Positions 1-8,209 of a DNA stretch of 42,842 bases are shown one piece after another; positions within the stretch are counted from its first letter, which is position 1, and the number at the start of each line of letters is the position of its first letter. This DNA comes from Rhodocyclaceae bacterium (GTDB lineage: Bacteria; Pseudomonadota; Gammaproteobacteria; Burkholderiales; Rhodocyclaceae), in contig JARRBR010000009.1 of the NCBI GenBank assembly GCA_029982755.1, positions 1 through 42,842 on the forward strand, read 5' to 3'. Position numbers and translations under genes: made by a program. The notes beneath the pieces were generated by a model. It did no database searches, had not been told where the DNA came from, and was given only the letters and a program-made list of their open reading frames with translations.

Positions 1-1
1 G

Positions 2-682
2 CCGATGACCCGCCTGCGCGCCCGCATCGCCGAGCGCCTGATCCAGTCGAAGAACGAAAACGCCATCCTGACCACGTTCAACGAAGTGAACATGGCGCCG
101 GTGATGGCCCTGCGCAAGCAGTACGGCGACAAGTTCGAGAAGGCCCACGGCGTGCGTCTGGGCTTCATGGGCTTCTTCGTCAAGGCCGCCGTGGCCGCGC
201 TGAAGAAGTTCCCGATCCTCAACGCCTCGGTCGATGGCAACGACATCGTCTACCACGGCTACATCGACATCGGTATCGCGGTCGGTTCGCCGCGCGGCCT
301 GGTGGTGCCGATCCTGCGCAACGCCGAGACCATGTCGATCGCCGAGATCGAGCTCAAGATCGCCGAGTTCGGCCAGAAGGCCAAGGACGGCAAGCTCTCG
401 CTCGACGACCTGTCGGGCGGCACCTTCTCGATCTCCAACGGTGGCGTGTTCGGCTCGATGATGTCGACCCCGATCATCAACCCGCCGCAGTCGGCCATCC
501 TCGGCATCCACGCCACCAAGGATCGTGCCGTGGTCGAGAACGGCCAGGTCGTCGTCCGTCCGATCAACTACCTGGCGATGTCCTACGACCACCGCATCAT
601 CGACGGTCGCGAGGCGGTGCTCGGCCTGGTGACGATGAAGGAAGCGCTGGAAGATCCGGCTCGCCTGATCCTCGACGTCTGA
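2..682 (+). CDS. odhB: Dihydrolipoamide succinyltransferase (E2 of 2-oxoglutarate dehydrogenase), 3' part
   Basis: The gene runs in from the left edge, so the lipoyl and E1/E3-binding domains are missing and only about 226 C-terminal residues remain, against about 400 in the family. What is left is the catalytic acyltransferase domain. It opens with the conserved [12 protein letters not shown] stretch and closes with [12 protein letters not shown], which carries the active-site His and Asp of the DHxxxDG motif. E2 moves the succinyl group from E1-bound thiamine diphosphate to CoA in the TCA cycle. The succinyl rather than acetyl assignment rests on the [12 protein letters not shown] segment, typical of SucB/OdhB, and on lpdA downstream, as in the betaproteobacterial odhA-odhB-lpdA operon. 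The internal ATG at 5 is not the start. Confidence 0.93.
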   Translation, partial: PMTRLRARIAERLIQSKNENAILTTFNEVNMAPVMALRKQYGDKFEKAHGVRLGFMGFFVKAAVAALKKFPILNASVDGNDIVYHGYIDIGIAVGSPRGLVVPILRNAETMSIAEIELKIAEFGQKAKDGKLSLDDLSGGTFSISNGGVFGSMMSTPIINPPQSAILGIHATKDRAVVENGQVVVRPINYLAMSYDHRIIDGREAVLGLVTMKEALEDPARLILDV

Positions 683-694
683 TCACAACGCACA

Positions 695-750
695 GGGGCG
701 CGTCACGCCGCCGGGCTCATCGTCCGGGCGGCGGGGCAGCGCCCCGTTTT
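695..750 (+). terminator. Large hairpin plus short T run between odhB and lpdA (terminator or attenuator)
   Basis: Two nested perfect 7-bp stems are visible: GGGGCGC (695-701) pairs with GCGCCCC (739-745), and CGCCGCC (706-712) pairs with GGCGGCG (727-733). GTTTT follows at 746-750. The structure sits just before the lpdA ribosome-binding site, so it could partly terminate the odhAB transcript or protect its 3' end. Its effect in the cell is inference. Confidence 0.55.
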
Positions 751-767
751 CCTGTAGGGAGAGATGA

Positions 768-2192
768 ATGTCCAAAGAATTCGACGTCCTCGTCATCGGC
801 GGCGGCCCCGGCGGCTATGTCGCGGCCATCCGTGCAGCGCAACTCGGCTTCAAGACCGCCTGCTGCGAATCCAACCCCTATGCCGACCCCAAGGGTGAGC
901 CGCGCCTCGGTGGCACCTGCCTGAACGTTGGCTGCATCCCCTCCAAGGCGCTGCTGCACACCTCGCACCTGTTCGAGGAAGCGGGCCATGCCTTCGAAGG
1001 CCAGGGCATCAGTGTCGGCACCCCGAAGATCGACGTGCCGAAGATGATCGCGCGCAAGGCCGGCATCGTCGATCAGCTCACCGGCGGCATCAAGGGCCTG
1101 TTCAAGAAGAACAAGGTTACGCTGCTGAACGGCCACGGCTCCTTCGCCGGCAAGGGCGATGCGGGCTGGCACGTGAACGTCGGTGACGAGCTCGTCGTCG
1201 CCAAGCAGGTGATCGTCGCCACCGGTTCGTCGCCGCGTCACCTGCCGGGCATCCCGGTCGACAACAAGATGGTGTGCGACAACGTCGGCGCGCTCGAGCT
1301 AGACGCGGTGCCGAAGAAGCTCGCCGTGATCGGCGCCGGCGTCATCGGCCTGGAGATGGGCTCGGTGTGGCGTCGCCTCGGCGCGGAAGTGACCGTGCTC
1401 GAAGCCCTGCCGGAGTTCCTCGGCGCCGCGGACCAGGACGTGGCCAAGGAAGCGCTCAAGGTCTTCACCAAGCAGGGCCTGCAGATCAAGCTCGGCGTGC
1501 AGATCGGCGAGGTCAAGGTCGGCAAGAAGAACGTCACCATCGCCTACAAGGACAAGGACGGTGCCGACCAGAAGCTCGAAGCCGATCGCCTGATCGTGTC
1601 CGTCGGCCGCGTGCCCAATACTCAGGGCCTGAACGCCGACGCCGTCGGCCTCAAGGTGAACGAACGCGGCCAGATCGAGGTCGACGACCACTGCAAGACC
1701 AACCTGCCCGGCGTGTGGGCGGTGGGTGACGTGGTGCGCGGCCCGATGCTGGCACACAAGGCGATGGAAGAGGCGGTGATGGTCGCCGAGCTGATGGCGG
1801 GCCAGGCCGGCCACTGCAACTTCGACACCGTGCCCTGGGTCATCTACACCAGCCCGGAGATCGCCTGGGTCGGCAAGACCGAGCAGCAGCTCAAGGCCGC
1901 CGGCGTGGCCTACAAGGTCGGCAAGATCCCCTTCCTCGCCAACGGCCGCGCGCTCGGCATGGGCGACTCGACCGGCTTCGTGAAGATGCTGGCCGACGCC
2001 GCCACCGACCGCATCCTCGGCGTGCACATCATCGGCGCCAACGCCTCCGAGCTGATCTCGGAAGCCGTGGTGGCGATGGAGTTCGCCGGCTGCTCGGAAG
2101 ACCTGGCGCGTATCTGCCACGCCCACCCGACGCTGTCGGAGGTGGTGCACGAGGCCGCGCTCGCCTGCGACAAGCGCCCGCTGCACTTCTGA
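768..2192 (+). CDS. lpdA: Dihydrolipoyl dehydrogenase (E3)
   Basis: E3 reoxidises the dihydrolipoyl arm of 2-oxoacid dehydrogenase complexes and passes electrons through FAD to NAD+. The 474-residue product has the family's usual length. It shows an N-terminal FAD-binding GGGPGGY, the redox-active disulfide in [15 protein letters not shown], a second Rossmann motif [13 protein letters not shown] for NAD, the FAD-contacting [13 protein letters not shown], and the C-terminal [13 protein letters not shown] with the catalytic His-Glu pair. The start at 768 has a clear GGGAGAG site 4-10 bases upstream. The position directly after odhB fits the OGDH operon, although a hairpin separates the two genes. 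One E3 often also serves pyruvate dehydrogenase; that cannot be judged from this window. Confidence 0.97.
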   Translation: MSKEFDVLVIGGGPGGYVAAIRAAQLGFKTACCESNPYADPKGEPRLGGTCLNVGCIPSKALLHTSHLFEEAGHAFEGQGISVGTPKIDVPKMIARKAGIVDQLTGGIKGLFKKNKVTLLNGHGSFAGKGDAGWHVNVGDELVVAKQVIVATGSSPRHLPGIPVDNKMVCDNVGALELDAVPKKLAVIGAGVIGLEMGSVWRRLGAEVTVLEALPEFLGAADQDVAKEALKVFTKQGLQIKLGVQIGEVKVGKKNVTIAYKDKDGADQKLEADRLIVSVGRVPNTQGLNADAVGLKVNERGQIEVDDHCKTNLPGVWAVGDVVRGPMLAHKAMEEAVMVAELMAGQAGHCNFDTVPWVIYTSPEIAWVGKTEQQLKAAGVAYKVGKIPFLANGRALGMGDSTGFVKMLADAATDRILGVHIIGANASELISEAVVAMEFAGCSEDLARICHAHPTLSEVVHEAALACDKRPLHF

Positions 2193-2197
2193 GCGAT

Positions 2198-2225
2198 GCG
2201 TGAAGCATGAGGGGTGAGGCGCGAG
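2198..2225 (+). repeat. Four tandem heptads, consensus GCGTGAG
   Basis: Four consecutive 7-mers read GCGTGAA, GCATGAG, GGGTGAG and GCGCGAG, starting six bases after the lpdA stop. The last heptad doubles as the left arm of the terminator. No other copy was noticed in the window. Confidence 0.7.
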
Positions 2226-2250
2226 GCATTCTCGCGCCCGCCCCTTTTTG
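2218..2250 (+). terminator. Rho-independent terminator of the odhB-lpdA operon
   Basis: GGCGCGAG (2218-2225) pairs perfectly with CTCGCGCC (2231-2238) around the loop GCATT, and CGCCCCTTTTTG follows. This is a textbook intrinsic terminator. It also argues against starting the next gene at the in-frame ATG at 2207, because that start would put the terminator inside the coding region. Confidence 0.85.
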
Positions 2251-2293
2251 CGTTAACCTGCTGCCCCCGATCAACGCCGACCATCGACTCATC

Positions 2294-3409
2294 ATGCCTC
2301 ATCGCATCCTGAACGTTCCCCAGCACGGGATGATCGACGCCTACGAAAGCCAGTTGAAGGCGCGCGGATTCAAGTCCGACCCTGCCCAGCGCGCCGCTGC
2401 GCAGCGCCTGCAGGGGCTGTACACCGAGCTGATCGGCTTCAAGGCCGCGCGCCAGGGCAGCCGGATCAAGCAGTTCTTCAACAAGCCGCAGATGCCGCGC
2501 AGCGTGTATTTCTGGGGCGGGGTAGGGCGCGGCAAGAGCTTCCTGATGGACTGCTTCTACGACGCCGTGCCCTACAGGCGCAAGCGCCGGGTCCACTTCC
2601 ACGCCTTCATGCAGGAAGTGCAGAACGACCTCAAGGACCACAACCACGAACCCGATCCGCTGCAGAAGGTGGCCGACCGCATCGCCAGGGCGACCCGGCT
2701 GCTGTGCTTCGACGAGTTCCACGTCTCCGACATCGCCGACGCGATGATCCTCGGACGGCTGCTGGAGGCGCTGTTCGCGCGCGGCGTCATCTTCGTGATG
2801 ACCTCGAACTATCCCCCAGACGGCCTCTACCCGAACGGGCTGATGCGCATCAACTTCCTGCCCACGATCGCGATGATCAAGCAGCGCTTCGACGTCATCG
2901 AGGTCGATCACGGCACCGACTACCGCCTGCGCACGCTGGAGAACATGGAGATGTACCTCGTCCCCCACGACGAGGCGGCCCAGCGCAAGATGGCCGAGGA
3001 CTTCCGCCGCCTGGCGGCGAGCGAGGGGCAAGGCGGCGCCGTCGAGGTGCTCGGGCGCAGTCTGCCGGTGGTGCGCCAGGCGCCGGGGGTGATCTGGTTC
3101 GATTTCGCCACGCTGTGCGGCGGCCCGCGCTCGCAGAACGACTACCTAGAGATCGCGCGCGAGCACCACACCGTGATCCTCTCCGAGGTGCCGAAGATGC
3201 TCGTCGGCAACGCCTCGGAGGCACGGCGCTTCACCTGGCTGATCGACGTGCTTTACGACCACCGCGTGAAGCTGATCATGAGCGCGGCCGTGGAGGCCCA
3301 CGACCTCTACACCGAGGGCCACAACGCCCACGAATTCGTGCGTACCGTCAGCCGGCTGATGGAGATGCGCACGCGCGACTATCTCGCGGAAGCGCACCGC
3401 ACCGAGTGA
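2294..3409 (+). CDS. zapE: Cell division protein ZapE / AFG1-family P-loop ATPase
   Basis: The 371-residue AFG1-like ATPase compares with 375 in E. coli YhcM/ZapE. The Walker A motif GGVGRGKSFLMD and Walker B LCFDEFHVSDIADAM are clear, followed by the sensor-like MTSNYPPDGLYPNGL typical of AFG1 proteins. In E. coli ZapE binds FtsZ and is needed for division under low oxygen or heat, while mitochondrial AFG1 homologs act in protein quality control. The start at 2294 was chosen because the longer frame from 2207 would begin before the lpdA terminator, and because MPHRILNVPQHGM precedes the conserved core closely. An ATG at 2330 is a further option. The gene appears monocistronic. Confidence 0.93.
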   Translation: MPHRILNVPQHGMIDAYESQLKARGFKSDPAQRAAAQRLQGLYTELIGFKAARQGSRIKQFFNKPQMPRSVYFWGGVGRGKSFLMDCFYDAVPYRRKRRVHFHAFMQEVQNDLKDHNHEPDPLQKVADRIARATRLLCFDEFHVSDIADAMILGRLLEALFARGVIFVMTSNYPPDGLYPNGLMRINFLPTIAMIKQRFDVIEVDHGTDYRLRTLENMEMYLVPHDEAAQRKMAEDFRRLAASEGQGGAVEVLGRSLPVVRQAPGVIWFDFATLCGGPRSQNDYLEIAREHHTVILSEVPKMLVGNASEARRFTWLIDVLYDHRVKLIMSAAVEAHDLYTEGHNAHEFVRTVSRLMEMRTRDYLAEAHRTE

Positions 3410-3471
3410 TCGCGCGGGCCCCGGCCCGAGGGCGGGGCGGGCGCTGCCGGGAAGGGGTCGGACGGGCATGA

Positions 3472-3477
3472 TATAAT
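3472..3477 (+). promoter_or_regulatory. Consensus -10 box (TATAAT) for the MscS gene
   Basis: TATAAT sits in the sequence ATGATATAATTGCCC, 166 bases before the chosen MscS start. No convincing -35 hexamer lies 16-18 bases upstream. It is the most AT-rich spot in this gap, so it is a likely transcription start region. Confidence 0.5.
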
Positions 3478-3589
3478 TGCCCAAAACTAAATGGCTGCAG
3501 GCTTCGGCTGTCCTCGTTCCGTAGCGGACGGGCACGACGAATCCGTCGCGCGTCCTGGCGCAGGTCGCGATCGCGACGCCATGCGGCCC

Positions 3590-3610
3590 CGGTACCACCT
3601 TCGGGTACCG
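3590..3610 (+). other. Hairpin in the MscS leader
   Basis: CGGTACC (3590-3596) and GGTACCG (3604-3610) form a perfect 7-bp stem with a 7-base loop ACCTTCG, about 34 bases before the ATG at 3644. The predicted leader from the -10 box is roughly 160 bases. It matches no riboswitch I recognise. Confidence 0.4.
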
Positions 3611-3643
3611 AACCCCGACAACCCCGACTGCCGGAGCCTCGCC

Positions 3644-5854
3644 ATGAAGCACGCGCTCATGGCCTGCCGCACTGTTATCTTCGCGTTCGTGCTCGCAGGC
3701 CTCTTTCCCCCCGTTTCGTCGGCCGCGGAGACAGCCGCGCAGGATGCGGGCAGCGACGCCGGGCACCAGCGCCTCGCCGATCTGCTCGAGGACGATGCCA
3801 CCCGCGCCGCCCTGATCGAGCAGTTGCGCAAGCTTGGCGAGGAGGACAGCGCGGCCGCGCTTTCAGCCGAAAGCGCGGCGCCCCCGATCACCGCGCGCAT
3901 CGCCGACCTCTCGCAGCGCCTGGCGCAGGGCGCGGTGGACGAGGCACGCAAAGCGCTCGATGCCATTGGCGACGGCTGGCAGCGCCTGCAGGCCGCGGAT
4001 GCCAGGGCGCTGGCCTGGCTGGTGGGCGAGTTCGCGCTGCTGGTGGCGGCGACGCTGATCGCCTTCCGCCTGCTTGCGATGCTTGCAGGGCTGGCGCTGC
4101 GGGCGCTCGACCGCTTCGCCGCGCGCGCGGACGGCTCGGGTGCGCTCGCCTGGGTGCGCCGCGGTCTCGGCATCGCGGGGGCGCTGCTGTGCGACCTGGC
4201 TGCGATCGCGCTCGCCTGGATGACGGGCCATGCGGTTGCGGTGTTCGCGCTCGGCGTGCCGGGTGAGTTGCGCGCCGAGGCGTCGCTCTTCCTCAATGCC
4301 TTTCTCGTCGTCGAGAGCCTGCGCGCCATCGTGCGAATCCTGCTCTCGCGTCGCGGCGAGCACCTTGACGTCCTGCCGATCGCGGCGGAGGAGAGGGCCT
4401 ACTGGTACGCGTGGGCATCGCGCATGGTGTTCTTCCTCGGCTACGGGCTGACGCTGGCGGTGCCGCTGATTGAGCACTTCATCACCGCCGGGCTGGCGCG
4501 TGCGGTGGCGATCATGGTCATGCTCAGCGCGCTGCTGCGAGCGGTGGTGATCGTCATGCAGAACCGCGTGCGTGCGCGCACGGCGCTCGAGGCCCTCGGC
4601 GAGCGCATGAGTTCGCCGTTCGCGCGCGTGAGTCTGGCGATCGGCGCGCGCCTGTGGCACATCGCGGCCATCGCGTATCTCGCCGCCATCCTCGTGACGG
4701 CGATCCTGTACCCGGACGAGGCACTCCCCTTCATGCTGCGGGCGACGGGACAGACGATCGTCGCCGTGGTCGTCGGCATTGCGCTCGCGGCCATGCTGAC
4801 CCAGGTGATCCTGCGCCGCATCCGCCTCGGCGACGAATTGCGCACCAGGTTCCCGCTGCTGGAGGCGCGCCTCAACGCCTATGTGCCGAGCGCGCTCAGG
4901 ATCGCGCGCTTCGTGATCCTCGCCGTCGTGGTGGCTTTCGTCGCCGATGCGTGGACGCCCTTCGATCTGGGCGCCTGGGTGACCTCCGATGCGGGGGCGG
5001 GCGTGATCGGGCGCTTCCTGTCGGTGGTGCTGATTGTGCTGGTCGCGCTGCTGGTGTGGCTGGTGATCGCGAGCTGGATCGAGTTTCGCCTGAATCCCGA
5101 CGCGGGGGGCGCGCCCAATCCGCGTGCGCGAACCTTGCTGACCATCTTCCGCAACGCGGTGGCGATCGCGCTGGTCGTGGTGACGGCGATGGTGGTGCTC
5201 GCCGAGATCGGCATCAACATCGCGCCCCTGCTGGCGGGGGCGGGCGTGCTCGGCCTGGCGATCGGCTTCGGTGCGCAGAAGCTGGTGCAGGACGTGATCA
5301 CCGGGGTCTTCATCCAGCTCGAGCGCGCGATCGACGTCGGCGACACCGTCACCGCCGGCGGCATCACCGGCACGGTGGAGCGCATGACCATCCGCTCGCT
5401 CGGACTGCGCGACCTGTCGGGGACCTATCATCTGCTGCCGTTCTCGTCGGTGGACACGGTGTCGAACTACAACCGCGAGTTCGCCTACCACGTGGGCGAG
5501 TACGGCATCGGCTATCGCGAGAACACCGACGAGGCGATCGTTCACTTGCGCGCAGCCTTCGACGAACTGGTGCAGGATGCTGCGCTGCGGGACCAGATTC
5601 TCAGCGACACGCTGGAGGTGCACGGGGTCACCGCGCTCGCGGACAGCGCGGTCAACATCCGGGTCCGGATCAAAACGCTGGCGGGCGCCCAGTTCCCCAT
5701 CGGGCGGGCGTACAACCGCCTGGTCAAGCGCCATTTCGATGCGGCGGGGATCGAGATTCCGTTCCCGCACATGACGCTGTATTTCGGCGCGGACAAGCAC
5801 GGCAAGGCCCCGCCGGCCCGCCTCACGCTGGCCGACTCGGGCGGGGCTGGATGA
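3644..5854 (+). CDS. Large MscS-family mechanosensitive channel (YbiO-like)
   Basis: The product is an inner-membrane channel that would open under membrane tension and release solutes during osmotic downshock. The 736 residues match the large YbiO/moderate-conductance subclass (741 in E. coli YbiO). A signal-peptide-like start is followed by a soluble N-terminal region, then many hydrophobic segments. The pore helix lies in the Gly/Ala-rich stretch LLAGAGVLGLAIGFGAQKL, and the MscS beta domain starts at DVITGVFIQLERAIDVGD. The cytoplasmic part ends with IPFPHMTLYFG. The start at 3644 gives a clean export signal (MKHALMACRTVIFAFVLAG); the frame is open back to 3491, but that stretch is low-quality coding and lies in the probable leader. 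It is convergent with phoX. Confidence 0.9.
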   Translation: MKHALMACRTVIFAFVLAGLFPPVSSAAETAAQDAGSDAGHQRLADLLEDDATRAALIEQLRKLGEEDSAAALSAESAAPPITARIADLSQRLAQGAVDEARKALDAIGDGWQRLQAADARALAWLVGEFALLVAATLIAFRLLAMLAGLALRALDRFAARADGSGALAWVRRGLGIAGALLCDLAAIALAWMTGHAVAVFALGVPGELRAEASLFLNAFLVVESLRAIVRILLSRRGEHLDVLPIAAEERAYWYAWASRMVFFLGYGLTLAVPLIEHFITAGLARAVAIMVMLSALLRAVVIVMQNRVRARTALEALGERMSSPFARVSLAIGARLWHIAAIAYLAAILVTAILYPDEALPFMLRATGQTIVAVVVGIALAAMLTQVILRRIRLGDELRTRFPLLEARLNAYVPSALRIARFVILAVVVAFVADAWTPFDLGAWVTSDAGAGVIGRFLSVVLIVLVALLVWLVIASWIEFRLNPDAGGAPNPRARTLLTIFRNAVAIALVVVTAMVVLAEIGINIAPLLAGAGVLGLAIGFGAQKLVQDVITGVFIQLERAIDVGDTVTAGGITGTVERMTIRSLGLRDLSGTYHLLPFSSVDTVSNYNREFAYHVGEYGIGYRENTDEAIVHLRAAFDELVQDAALRDQILSDTLEVHGVTALADSAVNIRVRIKTLAGAQFPIGRAYNRLVKRHFDAAGIEIPFPHMTLYFGADKHGKAPPARLTLADSGGAG

Positions 5855-5886
5855 GGCGGCAAGACGTCTGCGATGCGAGAATGGAA

Positions 5887-5924
5887 TCGGCCCTGCCGCG
5901 GTGATGCTGCCGCGCCAGGGCCGA
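5887..5924. terminator. Inverted repeat between convergent MscS and phoX genes
   Basis: TCGGCCCTG (5887-5895) pairs with CAGGGCCGA (5916-5924), with an inner GCGG/CCGC pair. No T run follows on either strand, so a factor-independent terminator is only a possibility. The rest of the 137-base gap shows nothing else. Confidence 0.4.
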
Positions 5925-5991
5925 CGGTGTTGCGGTCGGCGCGCGCCTGGCCCGCACGGGGCCGTCAGCGGGCGCCGGGTGGAGGCAAGTC

Positions 5992-8019
5992 TCAGGTCCC
6001 GATCACGCCGCCGTCGTCCTTGGTGATGACCACGGTGGCCGAGCGCGGGCGACCGCCGGTGGCATCCGGCCACTGGCTGAAGGCCAGCGGGTTGGCGGCG
6101 ATGAACTCATCCATTCCGACGCCAGCCGGCGGGGTGGGGCGGTTGGGGTGGCTGCCGACCTCGCCCGGATGCTGGACGTTGATGAACATCGTCCTGCCGT
6201 CCGGGGTGAAGGTGAGGCCGGTGATCTCGCACCCCGCCGGGCCGACCAGGAAGCGGCGGATCTCGCCGGTTTCCGGGCTGGCGCACAGCATCTGGTTGTT
6301 GCCCTGGCCCGCATAGACGCCGGTGTTGCTGAAGTTGCCGTCGGTCTGGATCCACAGGCGGCCGTCGGCGTCGAAGCCGATGCCGTCCGGGCTGTTGAAG
6401 GTGTTCGAGGTGTCGATGCTGGCCGAGCCGGCGTTGAGGTCGCCCGCCGCGTAGACGTTCGGGTTGCCGGCAATCACGAACAGGTCCCAGTCGAAGCTCA
6501 TCGCGCCGGCGTCGCTGCCGGCCTCGCGCCAGCGCACGATCTGGCCGAAGCGGTTGGCGGCACGCGGGTTCGCGTCGTCGACCTGCGCGGCGCTGCGGCC
6601 GCTGTTGTTGGTGAGCGCGCAGTAGACCTCTTTGGTCGCCGGATGCACGGCGATCCATTCCGGGCGGTCCATCTTGGTAGCGCCCACCGCGTCGGCGGCC
6701 AGGCGGGTCTTGATCAGCACTTCGGCCTGGTCGGCGAAGCGGTCATCGGCAGCCAGCACCGGATTGTCCTGCTTGTCGAGCAGCACCCATTCGCCCGTGC
6801 CCATGAAGTCGCCGGCAGTCGCGCCGTTGCCGAACTTCGCCACGTAGAGCTTGCCGTGGTCGAGCAGTTGGCGGTTGGCAGCGTCCTTGCCCGGCACGAA
6901 GCGGCCGTCCGACACGAACTTGTAGATGTAGTCGTTGGTCTGGTCGTCACCCATGTAGACCACGACGCGACGGTCGGCGGTCAGGGCGTAGGCGCAGTTC
7001 TCGTGCTTGAAGCGGCCGAGCCCGGTGCGCTTGACCGGCTTCGACTCGGGGTCGAAGGGATCGATCTCGACCACCCAGCCGAAGCGGTTGGACTCGTTCG
7101 GCTCCTTCGCGTAGTCGAAGCGCTCGTCGAACTCTTCCCAGCGATAGCCGGTGCCGCGCGCATTGATGCCGTAGCGCTTCATCGACTCGTCGCGGCCATC
7201 GACGCCGCTGGTGGTGCCGAAGTAACCGTTGAAGTTCTCTTCACAGGTGAGGTAGGTGCCCCAGGGCGTGAAGCCGTTGGCACAGTTGTTCAGGGTGCCG
7301 AGGACGAGGGTGCCGGAGGGGTCGGCCAGGGTCTTCATCAGCGCGTGGCCGGCGGCCGGGCCGCTGATCTGCATCGGCGTGTTGCCGGTGATGCGGCGGT
7401 TGTACTTGGAGTTGAGGACGATCTCCCACTTGTTGCCCTGCTTGCGGACGTGGATGACCGAGGCGCCGTGGGCGTTCTGCGCCTTCAGGACCTTGTCGGC
7501 CGTCCACGGCGTCATGAACTCGGCGCCGAACAGGTACTCGTAGTTGCAGTACTCGTGGTTCATCACCAGCAGGCCTTCCTGGCTCGACTTGCCGTTGAGC
7601 GGGAAGAAGTGCATGCCGTCGTGGTTGTCACCGATCTGACGGGCCTGGTCCGCGCCGGTGTTGGTGCCGTCCGGCTTCCACATCGGCGAGTCGGCAAACA
7701 GCGCATCGCCCCACGGCGCGAAGATCTGCGCGCTGTAGCCCTCGGGGACGACGATGGCGTCGCCACTGGAGGCGGCAACCTGGGCAAAGCCGATCTTCGG
7801 CGCGGTGCGCGGGCCGTTGTTGCCGTAGCCGGCGGCCATGTGCTGGTGCGCGTGCTGGGCGGCGTGGGCAGCGAGCGGGGCAGCGAGGAACGCGGCGGCA
7901 CCGAGGCCGAGGCCGCTCTTCAGGAAGCCGCGGCGCGACACCACGCGGTCCACGACGTGCTGGAAGTGCTCGTTGTCGGAAAGGTTGCTGGGCAGGTCGT
8001 CGAGGTCGAACTGACTCAT
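5992..8019 (-). CDS. phoX: PhoX family alkaline phosphatase (DUF839), Tat-exported
   Basis: PhoX enzymes are periplasmic, calcium- and iron-dependent phosphatases that release phosphate from organic esters. The 675-residue product begins with a twin-arginine signal: SRRGFLK at residues 28-34, then a hydrophobic stretch and an AHA cleavage site near residue 53. The mature part carries family features such as EGLLVMNHEYCNYEY, TYLTCEENFNGYFG, GRFKHENCAYAL and the SPDGIGFDADGRLWIQTDG stretch near the end. The start at 8019 has GGAG eight bases upstream; the open frame back to 8370 lacks coding character and overlaps dinG. I could not identify a Pho box upstream, so phosphate control is unproven here. 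Confidence 0.92.
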   Translation of the reverse strand: MSQFDLDDLPSNLSDNEHFQHVVDRVVSRRGFLKSGLGLGAAAFLAAPLAAHAAQHAHQHMAAGYGNNGPRTAPKIGFAQVAASSGDAIVVPEGYSAQIFAPWGDALFADSPMWKPDGTNTGADQARQIGDNHDGMHFFPLNGKSSQEGLLVMNHEYCNYEYLFGAEFMTPWTADKVLKAQNAHGASVIHVRKQGNKWEIVLNSKYNRRITGNTPMQISGPAAGHALMKTLADPSGTLVLGTLNNCANGFTPWGTYLTCEENFNGYFGTTSGVDGRDESMKRYGINARGTGYRWEEFDERFDYAKEPNESNRFGWVVEIDPFDPESKPVKRTGLGRFKHENCAYALTADRRVVVYMGDDQTNDYIYKFVSDGRFVPGKDAANRQLLDHGKLYVAKFGNGATAGDFMGTGEWVLLDKQDNPVLAADDRFADQAEVLIKTRLAADAVGATKMDRPEWIAVHPATKEVYCALTNNSGRSAAQVDDANPRAANRFGQIVRWREAGSDAGAMSFDWDLFVIAGNPNVYAAGDLNAGSASIDTSNTFNSPDGIGFDADGRLWIQTDGNFSNTGVYAGQGNNQMLCASPETGEIRRFLVGPAGCEITGLTFTPDGRTMFINVQHPGEVGSHPNRPTPPAGVGMDEFIAANPLAFSQWPDATGGRPRSATVVITKDDGGVIGT

Positions 8020-8116
8020 TGGGTGCTCCACGGATCGGGTGACTGAAGGGGAAGTCGGATTCTCCCGAGTGCAGATTTCACTTCCGTGACCGGCGTGTGA
8101 AGATGTCGCGCGCGCA

Positions 8117-8126
8117 ATGGCGCCAT
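8117..8126. promoter_or_regulatory. Intergenic palindrome ATGGCGCCAT, copy 1
   Basis: The perfect palindrome extends to AATGGCGCCATT at 8116-8127. It lies in the 190-base gap between divergent phoX and dinG. The same ten bases recur at 19357 and 35754, also between genes. The gap also holds TATACT at 8176-8181, a possible dinG -10 box without a visible -35. Confidence 0.4.
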
Positions 8127-8209
8127 TCAGGACAAATGAATTTTCGCAAGCGGGCGGGAGTGACCTGACGGGCGCTATACTCTCGCGTTTCCATCGTTTC
8201 CCAGTGTCG

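Noticed and set aside
2207-2293. Upstream in-frame start for zapE
   Set aside because: It would place the heptad repeats and the lpdA terminator inside the coding region; homology begins after 2294.
3410-3470. Terminator after zapE
   Set aside because: GCCCCG and CGGGGC can pair around a 9-base loop, but no T run follows and GC-rich pairing is expected by chance here.
3863-6073. 736-codon minus-strand frame opposite the MscS gene
   Set aside because: Arg/His/Asp-rich nonsense composition; the opposite strand encodes a well-formed membrane channel.
6148-8046. 632-codon plus-strand frame opposite phoX
   Set aside because: Low-complexity Val/Ala/Arg/Gly composition and no motifs; phoX on the other strand has clear family features.
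8020-8116. Pho box upstream of phoX
   Set aside because: No pair of CTGTCAT-like repeats was found; partial matches were no better than chance.
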